This document shows, piece by piece, positions 7,242-16,512 of a DNA stretch of 64,000 nt. The notes under the pieces were generated by a model. It made no database searches and was not told where the DNA came from. It saw only the letters and a program-made list of their open reading frames with translations. The stretch comes from Paractinoplanes durhamensis (lineage in GTDB: Bacteria; Actinomycetota; Actinomycetes; Mycobacteriales; Micromonosporaceae), in contig NZ_BOML01000005.1 in NCBI RefSeq assembly GCF_016862175.1, positions 1 to 64,000 of the forward strand, written 5' to 3'. Each line of letters opens with the position of its first letter. The first letter of the stretch is position 1. Made by a program: the position numbers and the translations under genes.

Positions 7242-9923
7242 TCAGGCGCGGTGGCTCTCCAGATAGGCCTCGATGCGCTCGGCCGGCGCCGGGCGGCCCA
7301 GCGCGAAACCCTGGCCGTAGAGGCAGCCCGCCTTCGCGGCCCGGTGGCACTGCTCCCGCGACTCCAGGCCCTTGGCGACGATCTCCAACCCGAGGCGCCG
7401 GCCCAGGCTGACCACCACGTCGATGATCGCGGGACCGCCGGCCGATGCCTCCGACGACGTGTTGACCAGGGAGGCGTCCAGCTTGAGCATGTCGACCGGC
7501 AGACGGCGCAGGTGGGACAGCGACGCCTGGCCGGCGCCGAAGTCGTCGAGCGCGGCCCGCACCCCCAGCTTGCGCAGCCCGGACAGCGACGCCACGATCG
7601 CCGGCACGTCCTCGGCGATCCAGTCCTCGGCCACCTCGACCACCAGCCGCTCCGGCGCCAGACCATACCGCCGCAGGGCCGCCGCCACCCGGTCCGGGAA
7701 ACGGGCCGTGAGCAGCTCGCGCGGCGACACGTTGACCGACAGCCAGAAGCCGTTCTCCCCGGTCGACCAGGCGGTCAGGTGCTTGCACGCGGCATCGAGC
7801 ACCCACTCGTCGATCTCGGCGGTGATGCCCACCGCGCGGGCGATCGGCAGCAGCTCGGCCGGCAGTATCGTGCCGAGATCGGGGTGCCGCCAGCGCAGCA
7901 GCGCCTCGACCCCGACCGGCTGGTCGTCGCGCAGGTCGACCACCGGCTGGAAGACCAGGTCGAGCTCGCCGCGCTCGATCGCGCCGAGCAGCTGCTGCTC
8001 CAGCTCCATCCGGCGGTTGAGCTTCATCTCGACATCCGGGTCGTACCACTCCACCCGGTCGAGGCCCAGCTGGCGGGCCCGCTTACGGGCCAGGTCGGCG
8101 TGCCGCAGCACCTCGTCCGAGTCGCCCCCGCCGGCCAGCTCGGCCAGCCCGATGCTGGTGTGCACCTCGACGATCGCGCCCGGCAGTTGGTGCGGCTCGG
8201 CGATCGACCCGGCGATCCGGATGGCCATCGCATAGGCCTGCACCGCGCCGTCCGCGGTCAGGACCGCGAACTCGTCGCCGCCCAGCCGGGCCGCCACATC
8301 CTCGTCCCGCAGCAGGGTCTTGATCCGGCGGCCCACCTCGACCAGCACCGTGTCGCCGACCTCCCGGCCGCGGCTGTCGTTGATCTCGGCCAGCCCGTGC
8401 AGGTCGATCACCAGCAGGGTGCCCTGCTGGCCGGCCCGGCGCCGGTGGGCCAGCAGGTCACGCATCAGCGCCCGCCGGTTGGCCAGGCCGGTGAGCTGAT
8501 CCGTGTACGACAACTTGTGCAGCGCGCGCTCCAGATGCCGGCGCTCGCCGACGTCGCGCACGTGCACCACCAGCGCCGCCACCTCGGGCACCGAGCGCTG
8601 GTCGGAGATCGTCGACTCGGTGTCGCGCCACAGCTCGGCGCCGTCCCGCAACCGGGCGCTGATCAGCGCGGGCGGCCCGACCGCATGCTCGCCGGCCGCA
8701 GGATCGCCGGCCCCGTGCTCGCCGGCCCCGTGCTCGCCGGCCCCGTGCTCGCCGGCCAGCACCGAGTCGATCGTCGCCTGGGCGTCGGCCACGTCGTCGG
8801 GGTGGATGAGGTCGCGGAACGCCCGGCCCACCACCTCGTCGTCGGTGAGGCCGAACAGCCGGGACGCGGCCGGCGACTGCCAGCGGATGCGCAGCCGTTC
8901 GTCGAGCACCAGGGTCAGGTCGGTCGCGCCGGCCACCAGCGAGCGGAAGTGCGCCTCGGCGGTCTGCAGCTGGCCCGCGTAGCGCCGGATGTCCCGGACC
9001 ACCAGCAGCTCGCGCATGACCAGCACGGCGACCATGCCGATGCCGAGGATGACGCCGGTGGTGTCGAAGGCGCGCACGGTGATCAGGTGCCAGAGCGCGG
9101 CCACCACGCCCACCCCGGCCGGGACGGCCAGCAGCGGGTAGCTCGCGAGATATTGGTCGGGGTTACGCGGCTCGGCCGGGGCCGGCGGCAGGCCACGGCG
9201 GCTGCCGCCGTCGGCCATCGCGGTCAGCCCGGCCACGATCGGCAGGCCGATCACCGGCAGCGCGGTGCCGCCCGCGCCGAGCGTGGCCATCGCGACGATC
9301 ACCCCGAGGGCCAGCAGCGCGATCACCACGCCGACCCCGCAGCGCACCGAGGGCAGCCGATGCGGGCGGCCGCGCAGCACCGCCACCACGGTGATCGAGA
9401 TGCCGACCGCACCGACCAGGATGGCCGGCAGGATGACCAGGTGCGGGTGGCTGACGACCGGGATCAGGTAGCCCGCGAAGGCCAGGCTCACGCCCAGGCC
9501 GGCGCCGTCGAAGGCCCGCCGGATGCGCACCTGCCACTTGTCGGGCCGGCCGGGGAGGAACAGCACGCCCGCGGAGAAGAGGACGACCACCACGGCGTAC
9601 GCCGATGTGGCCCAGACGCCCATCGACGGCGGGCCCCAGAGCGGGACCATCGCGGTGAGGGCGGTGGCCAGCGAGCCGAGGCCGACGAACCCGGCGCCGC
9701 GGCAGGCGACGACCGTGCCGTCGTGGTGGTGGATCTCGTAGGCGGCGCGAATCAGGTGGATGCCGGCCCACAGGCCGGTGCCGCCGATGCCGATGGCCAG
9801 CGCGACCGCCGGCGGGGTCCAGCCGAGGACGCCCGCGAGCAGCACGACCACCGCGACCGCGGGGACGCCGAGAAAGGTTGCCCGGTCGGTGGGCCGGGCG
9901 TGCACGGGGGGTTGCACAGCCAC
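7242..9923 (-). CDS. membrane PAS-GGDEF-EAL protein, diguanylate cyclase with altered EAL
   Basis: An 893-residue cyclic-di-GMP enzyme. Residues 1-300 hold about eight or nine membrane segments; a PAS domain follows (about 320-465), then GGDEF (about 480-640) and EAL (about 645-890). The active loop reads RLGGDEF with an inhibitory RxxD site (RDED) five residues before it, so cyclase activity with product inhibition is expected. The EAL domain keeps EALLR, the NVSP Asn, the EVAE Glu and DDFG, but the catalytic-base motif AEGVE reads AKGLE, Glu replaced by Lys near residue 850. Phosphodiesterase activity is therefore doubtful. The PAS region contains a GEHGA repeat encoded at 8681-8755. The GTG start has AAAGGA nine bases upstream. 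Confidence 0.9.
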   Translation of the reverse strand: MAVQPPVHARPTDRATFLGVPAVAVVVLLAGVLGWTPPAVALAIGIGGTGLWAGIHLIRAAYEIHHHDGTVVACRGAGFVGLGSLATALTAMVPLWGPPSMGVWATSAYAVVVVLFSAGVLFLPGRPDKWQVRIRRAFDGAGLGVSLAFAGYLIPVVSHPHLVILPAILVGAVGISITVVAVLRGRPHRLPSVRCGVGVVIALLALGVIVAMATLGAGGTALPVIGLPIVAGLTAMADGGSRRGLPPAPAEPRNPDQYLASYPLLAVPAGVGVVAALWHLITVRAFDTTGVILGIGMVAVLVMRELLVVRDIRRYAGQLQTAEAHFRSLVAGATDLTLVLDERLRIRWQSPAASRLFGLTDDEVVGRAFRDLIHPDDVADAQATIDSVLAGEHGAGEHGAGEHGAGDPAAGEHAVGPPALISARLRDGAELWRDTESTISDQRSVPEVAALVVHVRDVGERRHLERALHKLSYTDQLTGLANRRALMRDLLAHRRRAGQQGTLLVIDLHGLAEINDSRGREVGDTVLVEVGRRIKTLLRDEDVAARLGGDEFAVLTADGAVQAYAMAIRIAGSIAEPHQLPGAIVEVHTSIGLAELAGGGDSDEVLRHADLARKRARQLGLDRVEWYDPDVEMKLNRRMELEQQLLGAIERGELDLVFQPVVDLRDDQPVGVEALLRWRHPDLGTILPAELLPIARAVGITAEIDEWVLDAACKHLTAWSTGENGFWLSVNVSPRELLTARFPDRVAAALRRYGLAPERLVVEVAEDWIAEDVPAIVASLSGLRKLGVRAALDDFGAGQASLSHLRRLPVDMLKLDASLVNTSSEASAGGPAIIDVVVSLGRRLGLEIVAKGLESREQCHRAAKAGCLYGQGFALGRPAPAERIEAYLESHRA
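8681..8755. repeat. 15-bp in-frame minisatellite in the GGDEF-EAL gene
   Basis: Five 15-bp units; the last three (8711-8725, 8726-8740, 8741-8755) are identical ccccgtgctcgccgg and the first two are diverged. On the minus strand they encode repeated Gly-Glu-His-Gly-Ala within the PAS domain, probably a flexible surface loop. Confidence 0.9.
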
Positions 9924-10095
9924 GTCGACGGATCCTTTGAGCCATTCGGACAGGGGTGAACAGCTGAACAGGGAGTGTTGCCTCGGATCAACGACCGTCC
10001 CTCGAACAGGTTACGGCCGGGCCGGTGCCGCTGCACGAACAGATCGTCGCCTGTGGACAACCGTTACCTGCCCCGGCCGCTCAGAGCATGGATGG

Positions 10096-10107
10096 GACAA
10101 TGCCCGG
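10096..10107 (+). promoter_or_regulatory. -10-like element for a leaderless transcript
   Basis: GACAAT (10096-10101) lies exactly six bases before the GTG at 10108, and no Shine-Dalgarno is present. No convincing -35 is seen. Weaker than the TANNNT examples elsewhere in the window. Confidence 0.35.
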
Positions 10108-10482
10108 GTGAGTAACAAGCCCCTCCTTCGCGTCCGCAAGACCGGCGCACTCCTGGTCGCCGCCGTGATCGCGTTCGTCGGCACGGTTCCGCTCGCCGGC
10201 GCCGGGTGGGAGTGGACCCCGGTCCTGCTGCTGCCGACCGCCGCGTTCGTCTGGGCGTGGCGGGCCGGCACCGACGTCTACGCCGACGAGCTGCGGGTCA
10301 AGGCTCTGGTCGGCAGCACCCGGGTGCCCTGGCAGCGGATCTCCGAGCTGGCGCCCGACCCGTCCGGGCAGGTCTCGGCGCTGCTCGACAACGGCAACAT
10401 GATCCGGCTGACCGGCGTGACCAAGGCCAATCTCCCGCGCGTCCTCGCCGCCGGAAAACAGGAGATCACCAACCCGGAGTGA
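10108..10482 (+). CDS. PH-domain (bPH_6-like) membrane protein
   Basis: A 124-residue protein. Two hydrophobic segments (about 13-28 and 33-50) are followed by a short beta-rich part beginning DVYADELRVKALVGSTRVPW, with the invariant W of the bacterial PH-like fold, and ending LPRVLAAGKQEI. Such small actinobacterial membrane PH proteins have no assigned reaction. The GTG at 10108 is preferred because the homologous part starts right there and upstream sequence in frame overlaps the promoter region of the divergent GGDEF-EAL gene. Its stop is 59 bp before the next gene on the same strand. Confidence 0.75.
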   Translation: MSNKPLLRVRKTGALLVAAVIAFVGTVPLAGAGWEWTPVLLLPTAAFVWAWRAGTDVYADELRVKALVGSTRVPWQRISELAPDPSGQVSALLDNGNMIRLTGVTKANLPRVLAAGKQEITNPE

Positions 10483-10541
10483 TCTCCCGAGGGTTTCCAG
10501 GTAGCGCCGCTACCCTGGGGGCGTCAGAACGAGGAGGTCGC

Positions 10542-11702
10542 GTGATCGTGCGTTCCCGCCGGGCCCGGGCCATGGCCGTGTCGCTCGGTGCCGTGCTGGC
10601 GCTCACCACGGCGTGCAGCTTCGGACCGCCCGATCCCGACCAGCAGGGCAGCCCGCCCAACCTGCCGACCCCGTCGCTGTCGTTCCCGAGCCAGAGCGAG
10701 GGCGATCAGGAGGTCGCGGTCACCGTGATCGCGAAGGGCCTGGCGATCCCGTGGGGCATGGCGTTCCTGCCCGGCGGCGGCGCCCTGGTCACCGAGCGGG
10801 ACACCGGCCGGATCCTGCAGGTCGGCCCGACGACCGACGCGAACGGCCCGGCCGTCACCGAGGTGCAGAAGCTGGCCGAGGTGCAGCCGTCCGGCGACGG
10901 CGGACTGCTCGGCATCGCCGTCTCCCCGAAATACGACACCGACAAGACCGTCTTCGTGTATTACTCGACCGCGAAGGACAACCGGATCGGCAAGCTGGTG
11001 CTCAAGGGCGCGCTGACGCCGATCGTGACCGGCATCCCGCGCTCCCGCGACGACAACGGCGGCGCGCTGGCCTTCGGTCCGGACGGCTACCTCTACGCCG
11101 GCACCGGCGACGCCACCAACGGCACGCTCGCGCAAAATCCGAAGAGCCTGGGCGGCAAGATCCTGCGGATGACCACGGCCGGCAAGGCCGTCCCGGACAA
11201 TCCGGTGAAGGACTCCCTGGTCTGGGCCTCCGGGTTCCGCAACGTGCAGGGCATGATGTGGAACAGCGCCAAGCGGATGTACGCGTCGGACAACGGCCAA
11301 CCGAAGTTCGGCGAGCTCAACGTGATCGAAAAGGGCAAGAACTACGGCTGGGCCAAGGTCGACGGGGCCGGCACCGACCCGAAGTTCACCAACCCGCTGC
11401 AGACCTGGCCGATCCCCGACTCGTACTGCGCGGGCGTGGCGCCGGTCGAGCAGTCGGTGGCCACCGCCTGCCTGCTCGGCCGCCGGCTCTGGCTGCTCAA
11501 CGTCACCGCCAACGGCACCGTCCTGGGCACCCCGCAGTCCCTGCTGGCCGGCGAGTACGGCCGGCTGCGCGCGCTGGTCCTGGCTCCGGACGGCTCGCTG
11601 TGGGCGAGCACGTCGAACAAGGAGGACGGGGGCGAGCCGGGGCCGGACGACGACCGCATCATCCGGCTGGTCTTCTCGGCCGGCGGCGCCGGCCGCAGCT
11701 GA
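10542..11702 (+). CDS. PQQ-type sugar (glucose/sorbosone) dehydrogenase lipoprotein
   Basis: About 386 residues with a lipoprotein signal (LALTTAC, lipidated Cys25) and a six-bladed beta-propeller of the glucose/sorbosone dehydrogenase family: IPWGMAFLPGG at the start, GDGGLLGIAVSP, then GSGF-like FRNVQGM and NYGWAKVDG blades. Family members oxidise aldose sugars outside the membrane using PQQ, although many actinobacterial members have unproven activity. A GAGGAGG site (10531-10537) precedes two possible GTG starts, at 10542 (4-base spacing) and 10548 (10-base spacing); the first is taken. It sits between the PH-domain gene and a phosphoesterase on the same strand. Confidence 0.82.
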   Translation: MIVRSRRARAMAVSLGAVLALTTACSFGPPDPDQQGSPPNLPTPSLSFPSQSEGDQEVAVTVIAKGLAIPWGMAFLPGGGALVTERDTGRILQVGPTTDANGPAVTEVQKLAEVQPSGDGGLLGIAVSPKYDTDKTVFVYYSTAKDNRIGKLVLKGALTPIVTGIPRSRDDNGGALAFGPDGYLYAGTGDATNGTLAQNPKSLGGKILRMTTAGKAVPDNPVKDSLVWASGFRNVQGMMWNSAKRMYASDNGQPKFGELNVIEKGKNYGWAKVDGAGTDPKFTNPLQTWPIPDSYCAGVAPVEQSVATACLLGRRLWLLNVTANGTVLGTPQSLLAGEYGRLRALVLAPDGSLWASTSNKEDGGEPGPDDDRIIRLVFSAGGAGRS

Positions 11703-11751
11703 GACGTCGGAGCCGTTTGATGAATGCCGGGATGGGGCAGGTGATCCACCG

Positions 11752-13395
11752 ATGACCGATCACCAGTGGACGCGCCGTCTCCACGACGGCTGGTCCACCG
11801 TCCGTCGGCGCACGAGCACCGCCGCCGCGGCCACCGGTCGCTTCTACCGCCATCGCTGGACCACCCGGGTGCGCATCGCGTCCTCGGTCGGCCTGGTCAG
11901 CATCGGCGGCGTGATCATCGGGACGATGCTGTTCGGGCACGCCGACCTCGCCGTCGGGCCGTTCCGGGCCGAGATGTCGATCAGCCCCTCGATCTTCGGC
12001 GGCACCGAGGTGGACATCCCACCGCTCGGCTCGCTGCATCTGGACAGCCACGACGGCCCGATCCACCTCAAGGTCAACCTGGCCTCGCTCGACCAGAACC
12101 GCACCGAAGCCCTGATCGACGACCCGGCCGCGATCAGCTCGGCCGGCGAAAATGCGGTCGACGACGTCCGCAGCGGCGTCCTGCGGCTCGGCCTGCGCTC
12201 GCTGGGCATCGCCGTGCTCAGCGCGATGATCCTGTCCGCGCTGATCTTCCGGAACGTCCGCCGCGTCGCCGGCGCCATGCTGACCGCGCTCGGCGTCACC
12301 CTCGGCAGCCTCGGCCTGGCGGCCGGCACCCTGCGGCCCGACTCGATCGCCGAGCCCCGATACGAAGGCCTGCTGGTCAACGCGCCGGCCGTGGTCGGTG
12401 ACGCCCGCCGGATCGCCGACAACTACGGACGGTACGCGGACCAGCTGCAACAGATCGTCAGCAACGTGAGCCGCCTCTACACCACGGTGTCGACGCTGCC
12501 GGTCTACGAGCCGGCCGGCAACACCACCCGCATCCTGCACGTCAGCGATCTGCACCTCAACCCGTCGTCGTGGGGCCTGATCCGCACCGTGGTGCAGACC
12601 TTCGAAATCGACGCGGTGGTCGACACCGGCGACATGGTCGACTGGGGCAGCAGCGCCGAGACCGGATACGTCAGTTCGATCCCGTCGGTCGGGGTGCCCT
12701 ACATCTACGTGCGCGGCAACCACGACTCGACCGCCATCCAGGACGCGGTCGCCCGGCAGAAGAACGCCATCGTCCTGGACAACAAGGTCATCACCGTCGA
12801 AGGGCTGACCATCGCCGGGATCGGCGACCCCGAGTTCACCCCGGACAAGAGCGAGACCCCGGCCGCGCAAGACGGCGAGAATCCGAGCACCAGCCCGCTG
12901 CTGATGGCCGGCGATCAGCTGGCCGGCACGATCGAGCAGCACGGCAAGCCGGTGGACATCGCGATGGTGCACGACCCGGCGATGGCGCAGCCGCTGTCCG
13001 GGGTGGTGCCGCTGGTGCTGGCCGGGCACCTGCACAAGCGCGAGGTGAGCCTGCTGCCCGAGCCGACCCCGGAGCCGGAGACGTCGGCCTCACCGACCCC
13101 GTCGCCGTCGGTGCCGGTCGGGCAGTCCGCGGTCCAGGCACCGATCCAGACCCGGCTCATGGTGGAGGGTTCGACCGGCGGTGCCGGGCTGCGCGGGCTG
13201 CAGAAGGAGGATCCGACGCCGCTGAGCCTGTCGGTCCTCTACTTCGACGAGAATCATCAGCTCAAGGCGTACGACGACATCCAGCTGGGCGGCACCGGCC
13301 AATCCAACGTGGAGATGCAGCGAAACGTGGTCGGCGCCAAGCCGGAGGTCATCGAAACCCCGTCAACGCCGGCCGCAGCCGAGCCCAGCCGCTAG
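11752..13395 (+). CDS. membrane-anchored metallophosphoesterase
   Basis: 547 residues. Three hydrophobic segments (about 39-60, 143-165, 172-195) precede a calcineurin-like metallophosphoesterase domain that carries the full metal-binding set: SDLHLN, DTGDMVDWG, RGNHDS, the VHDP His and GHLHK. A Pro/Glu/Ser-rich segment (about 438-460) interrupts the region after GHLHK. The domain could hydrolyse phosphodiesters or phosphomonoesters on the outer face of the membrane; the substrate cannot be named. It ends 15 bp from gatB, which converges on it. Confidence 0.85.
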   Translation: MTDHQWTRRLHDGWSTVRRRTSTAAAATGRFYRHRWTTRVRIASSVGLVSIGGVIIGTMLFGHADLAVGPFRAEMSISPSIFGGTEVDIPPLGSLHLDSHDGPIHLKVNLASLDQNRTEALIDDPAAISSAGENAVDDVRSGVLRLGLRSLGIAVLSAMILSALIFRNVRRVAGAMLTALGVTLGSLGLAAGTLRPDSIAEPRYEGLLVNAPAVVGDARRIADNYGRYADQLQQIVSNVSRLYTTVSTLPVYEPAGNTTRILHVSDLHLNPSSWGLIRTVVQTFEIDAVVDTGDMVDWGSSAETGYVSSIPSVGVPYIYVRGNHDSTAIQDAVARQKNAIVLDNKVITVEGLTIAGIGDPEFTPDKSETPAAQDGENPSTSPLLMAGDQLAGTIEQHGKPVDIAMVHDPAMAQPLSGVVPLVLAGHLHKREVSLLPEPTPEPETSASPTPSPSVPVGQSAVQAPIQTRLMVEGSTGGAGLRGLQKEDPTPLSLSVLYFDENHQLKAYDDIQLGGTGQSNVEMQRNVVGAKPEVIETPSTPAAAEPSR

Positions 13396-13410
13396 CCGTC
13401 GCCCCCTGCG

Positions 13411-14904
13411 TCAGGAAAGGCGCGCCAAGATCAGGTCGCGGACGGCCTTGGCATCCGCCTGGCCTCGCGTGGTCTTCATGACCGCGCCGACCAGCGCACC
13501 CGCCGCCGCCACCTTGCCCTCGCGGATCTTCGCGGCGATCTCGGGGTTGGCCGCGATGGCCTCGTCGACGGCCGCGGTCAGCGCACCCTCGTCGTTGACC
13601 ACCTCGAGGCCGCGCGCCGCCATGACCGTCGCCGGGTCACCCTCGCCGGCCACCACGCCCTCGAGCACCTGCCGGGCCAGCTTGTCGTTGATCTTGCCGG
13701 CGTCGACCAGTTTCTGCAGCTGGGCGACCTGCGCCGGGGTCGCGCCGATGGCCGAGAGCTCGGTGCCGGTCTCGTTGGCGCGGCGGGCCAGCTCGCCCAT
13801 CCACCACTTACGCGCACCGGCCGCCGAGGCACCGGCCGCGATGGTCTCCTCGATCAGCTCGACGGCGCCCGCGTTGGCCACGGACTGCATGTCGGTCTCG
13901 CTGATCCCCCACTCCTCACGCAGCCGGGCCCGCTTGCTGCTCGGCCGCTCCGGCAGGGACGCCTTGAGCTCGGCCACCCACGCCGGGTCGGGCGCGATCG
14001 GCACCAGGTCGGGCTCGGGGAAGTAGCGGTAGTCGGTCGCCTCCTCCTTCGAGCGGCCGGCGCTGGTGTCGCCGCGGTCCTCGTGGAAGTGCCGGGTCTC
14101 CTGGATGATGCGGGTGCCCACGTCGAGCAGGCCGGCCTGCCGGATGATCTCGGAACGGACCGCGCGCTCGACCGAGCGCAGCGAGTTCACGTTCTTCGTC
14201 TCGGTGCGGGTGCCCCACTCCTCGCCCGCCTTGTTGAGCGAGGTGTTGACGTCGCAGCGCAGCGAGCCCTGCTCCATCCGCACGTCGGAGACGCCGAGCG
14301 AGCGGATGATGTCGCGCAGCTCGGTCACGTAGGCCTTGGCCACCTCGGGGGCGAGCTCGCCCAGCCCGGGCACCGGCTTGGTGACGATCTCGACGAGCGG
14401 GATGCCGGCCCGGTTGTAGTCGACGAGCGACTCGGTCGCGCCCTGGATCCGGCCGGTGGCGCCGCCGACGTGCAGCGACTTGCCGGTGTCCTCCTCGAGG
14501 TGGACCCGCTCGATGCCGATCCGGTAGGGCTTGCCGTCGACCTGCACGTCCACGTAGCCCTCGACGCACAGCGGCTCGTCGTACTGCGAGGTCTGGAAGT
14601 TTTTCGGCATGTCCGGGTAGAAGTAGTTCTTCCGGGCCATCCGGCACCAGGCGGCGATGTCGCAGTTGAGCGCGAGACCGATGCGGATGGTGGCCTCGAT
14701 GCCGGCCCGGTTGGCCACCGGCAGCGCGCCGGGCAGGCCCAGGCAGACCGGACAGACCTGGGTGTTGGGCTCCGCGCCGAACTCGGTGCGGCAGCCGCAG
14801 AACATCTTGGTCTGTGTGCCCAGCTCGACGTGCGTCTCCAAGCCGATGACCGGCTCGTAGCGCGCGATGGCGTCCTCATACGTCGGCAGGGCGATCGTGG
14901 TCAT
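13411..14904 (-). CDS. gatB: aspartyl/glutamyl-tRNA amidotransferase subunit B
   Basis: A 497-residue GatB subunit, the tRNA-binding kinase-like part of GatCAB that converts Glu-tRNA(Gln) or Asp-tRNA(Asn) to the amidated form. GLETHVEL, the zinc cysteines (CGC and CPVC near residues 36-54), [15 protein letters not shown] and the C-terminal YqeY-like helical domain (from about 340) are all present. The start is the ATG at 14904, with GGGAG eight bases upstream. It is separated from gatC-gatA by an M1 peptidase gene on the opposite strand, so it must have its own promoter instead of the common gatCAB operon. Confidence 0.97.
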   Translation of the reverse strand: MTTIALPTYEDAIARYEPVIGLETHVELGTQTKMFCGCRTEFGAEPNTQVCPVCLGLPGALPVANRAGIEATIRIGLALNCDIAAWCRMARKNYFYPDMPKNFQTSQYDEPLCVEGYVDVQVDGKPYRIGIERVHLEEDTGKSLHVGGATGRIQGATESLVDYNRAGIPLVEIVTKPVPGLGELAPEVAKAYVTELRDIIRSLGVSDVRMEQGSLRCDVNTSLNKAGEEWGTRTETKNVNSLRSVERAVRSEIIRQAGLLDVGTRIIQETRHFHEDRGDTSAGRSKEEATDYRYFPEPDLVPIAPDPAWVAELKASLPERPSSKRARLREEWGISETDMQSVANAGAVELIEETIAAGASAAGARKWWMGELARRANETGTELSAIGATPAQVAQLQKLVDAGKINDKLARQVLEGVVAGEGDPATVMAARGLEVVNDEGALTAAVDEAIAANPEIAAKIREGKVAAAGALVGAVMKTTRGQADAKAVRDLILARLS

Positions 14905-15015
14905 GCGGTGAGCTCCCAGACTGGTCCGGTGACTTTCTGGGCTCAAGCCTAGTGGCCCCCACCGACAGAATTTTCGCCGACCTCGGGCTGCCCCCACAGC
15001 GAGTGATCATTTGGG

Positions 15016-15028
15016 TAGCGTCCGGCCC
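15016..15028 (+). promoter_or_regulatory. -10-like element, M1 peptidase
   Basis: TAGCGT (15016-15021) ends seven bases before the ATG at 15029 and there is no Shine-Dalgarno. The spacing fits a transcript that starts at the initiation codon. Confidence 0.45.
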
Positions 15029-16483
15029 ATGCACCGCACCCCGCTCCTGGCCGCAGCCCTGGCCGCGGCCGTCCTGGTCGCCGGCTGCAGCGACAAGCCG
15101 GCCGCGACCAGCACCCCGGCGCCGTCCGCAGCGTCGGCGGCCGAGAAGCCGAAGATCGACTACGCCGCCTGGACGAAGGGCACCTCCACCCCGGTGAAGG
15201 ACCCGCTCTATCCGGCACACGGCAACGCCGCCCTCGACGTGCTGCACTACGACCTCAAGCTCTCCTGGGCCCCGAGCACGAAGATCCTCACCGGCGAGGC
15301 CACGCTGCAGATCCGCCCGGCCGCCGACGCCGCCTCGATCGATCTCGACTTCAAGCCGTTCACGCTGGACAAGGTCGCGGTCGACGGCACCGCCGTGCCG
15401 GACGCCAAGGTGACCGCCGAGCGTCTCGTTGTGCCGGTCCCGGTGACTAAGGACAATCCGGTCACGCTCACCGTCGGCTACCACGGCAAGCCGGCCACCA
15501 CGCCGATGCCGTCGCACCGCAGCGACGCCGAGCCGCTCGGCCTGACCATCACCAAGGAGGGCGGCCTCTACACGATGCAGGAGCCGTTCGGCGCCTTCAC
15601 GTGGTACCCGGCGAACGATCAGCCCTCCGACAAGGCGCTCTACGACATCGCGGTGACCGTCCCGGCCGGCTGGTCGGCGATCGCCGCCGGCACGCCCGCC
15701 ACCCAGCAGGGCACCACGTTCAGCTACCACAGCGCCGACCCGATGGCGTCCTACCTGCAGACCCTGGCCGTCGGAAAATACAAGAAGGCGACCGCGACGG
15801 GCCCGCGCGGCATCCCGCTGACGTATTGGTACCGCGACAAGACCGACGCCAGGATGCTGCCCTCGCTGAAGAAGTCGCCGAAGTTCCTGACCTTCCTGGA
15901 GAAGCGATTCGGACCGTTCCCGTTCCCCTCCGGCGGCATCGTGCTGGTCGACTCGCCCTCCGGCATGGAGACCCAGCAGATGATCACGATGGGCCGGGAG
16001 GTCACCAAGTTCGACGCCGCGGCCTTCGAGGAAGACCTGCTCCACGAGTACGCCCACCAGTGGTTCGGCGACGCGGTGACGCCGACCGACTGGAACGATC
16101 TGTGGCTCAACGAGGGCTGGGCAACCTACGCGCAGTTCCTCTGGGACCAGGAGCTCTACCACCTCAGCGACCAGGCCCTCGAGGACTACCTACGTAGGTA
16201 CGACGCGAAATACCGCAAGACGCTCGGCCCGCCGGCCCATCCCAAGGCGGCCAACTTCGCCGAGAGCAACGTCTACATGTGCCCGGCCGCGATGCTCAAG
16301 GAGCTCAACGACGCGCTCGGTGACGCCAAGTTCTTCGCCCTGGCCAAGGCCTGGGTGCAGACGCAGAAGGGCAGCCAGCAGACCCGGGCGTCGTTCACCG
16401 CGTTCGTCAACAAGCAGACCGGCAAAGACTTCACCAAGCTGATCAACACCTGGCTGGACAGCAAGACGACGCCGAAGCCATAA
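15029..16483 (+). CDS. M1-family zinc metallopeptidase lipoprotein
   Basis: 484 residues, about half the length of full aminopeptidase N, so it holds the N-terminal beta-saddle and thermolysin-like catalytic domain only. A lipobox (LVAGC, Cys20) predicts anchoring outside the membrane. The catalytic zinc site is intact: H339-E-Y-A-H343 with the third ligand Glu362 in LNEGWA. The substrate-anchoring GAMEN loop is replaced by a GMETQ version. The ATG at 15029 is only eight bases downstream of a TAGCGT element, suggesting leaderless expression. It lies on the opposite strand between gatB and gatA. Confidence 0.9.
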   Translation: MHRTPLLAAALAAAVLVAGCSDKPAATSTPAPSAASAAEKPKIDYAAWTKGTSTPVKDPLYPAHGNAALDVLHYDLKLSWAPSTKILTGEATLQIRPAADAASIDLDFKPFTLDKVAVDGTAVPDAKVTAERLVVPVPVTKDNPVTLTVGYHGKPATTPMPSHRSDAEPLGLTITKEGGLYTMQEPFGAFTWYPANDQPSDKALYDIAVTVPAGWSAIAAGTPATQQGTTFSYHSADPMASYLQTLAVGKYKKATATGPRGIPLTYWYRDKTDARMLPSLKKSPKFLTFLEKRFGPFPFPSGGIVLVDSPSGMETQQMITMGREVTKFDAAAFEEDLLHEYAHQWFGDAVTPTDWNDLWLNEGWATYAQFLWDQELYHLSDQALEDYLRRYDAKYRKTLGPPAHPKAANFAESNVYMCPAAMLKELNDALGDAKFFALAKAWVQTQKGSQQTRASFTAFVNKQTGKDFTKLINTWLDSKTTPKP

Positions 16484-16499
16484 CGGCCCCGGCGTCGTC
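16465..16499. terminator. hairpin between M1 peptidase and gatA
   Basis: A perfect 10-bp stem (16465-16474 with 16490-16499) with a 15-nt loop spans the end of the peptidase gene and is followed by CTGTTTC on the plus strand. It is placed to stop both convergent transcripts. Confidence 0.6.
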
Positions 16500-16512
16500 C
16501 TGTTTCAATACG

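Noticed and set aside
7251..9959. A 902-codon frame antisense to the GGDEF-EAL gene.
   Set aside because: No domain pattern, His/Arg/Gln-rich composition typical of a complementary frame, and no ribosome site.
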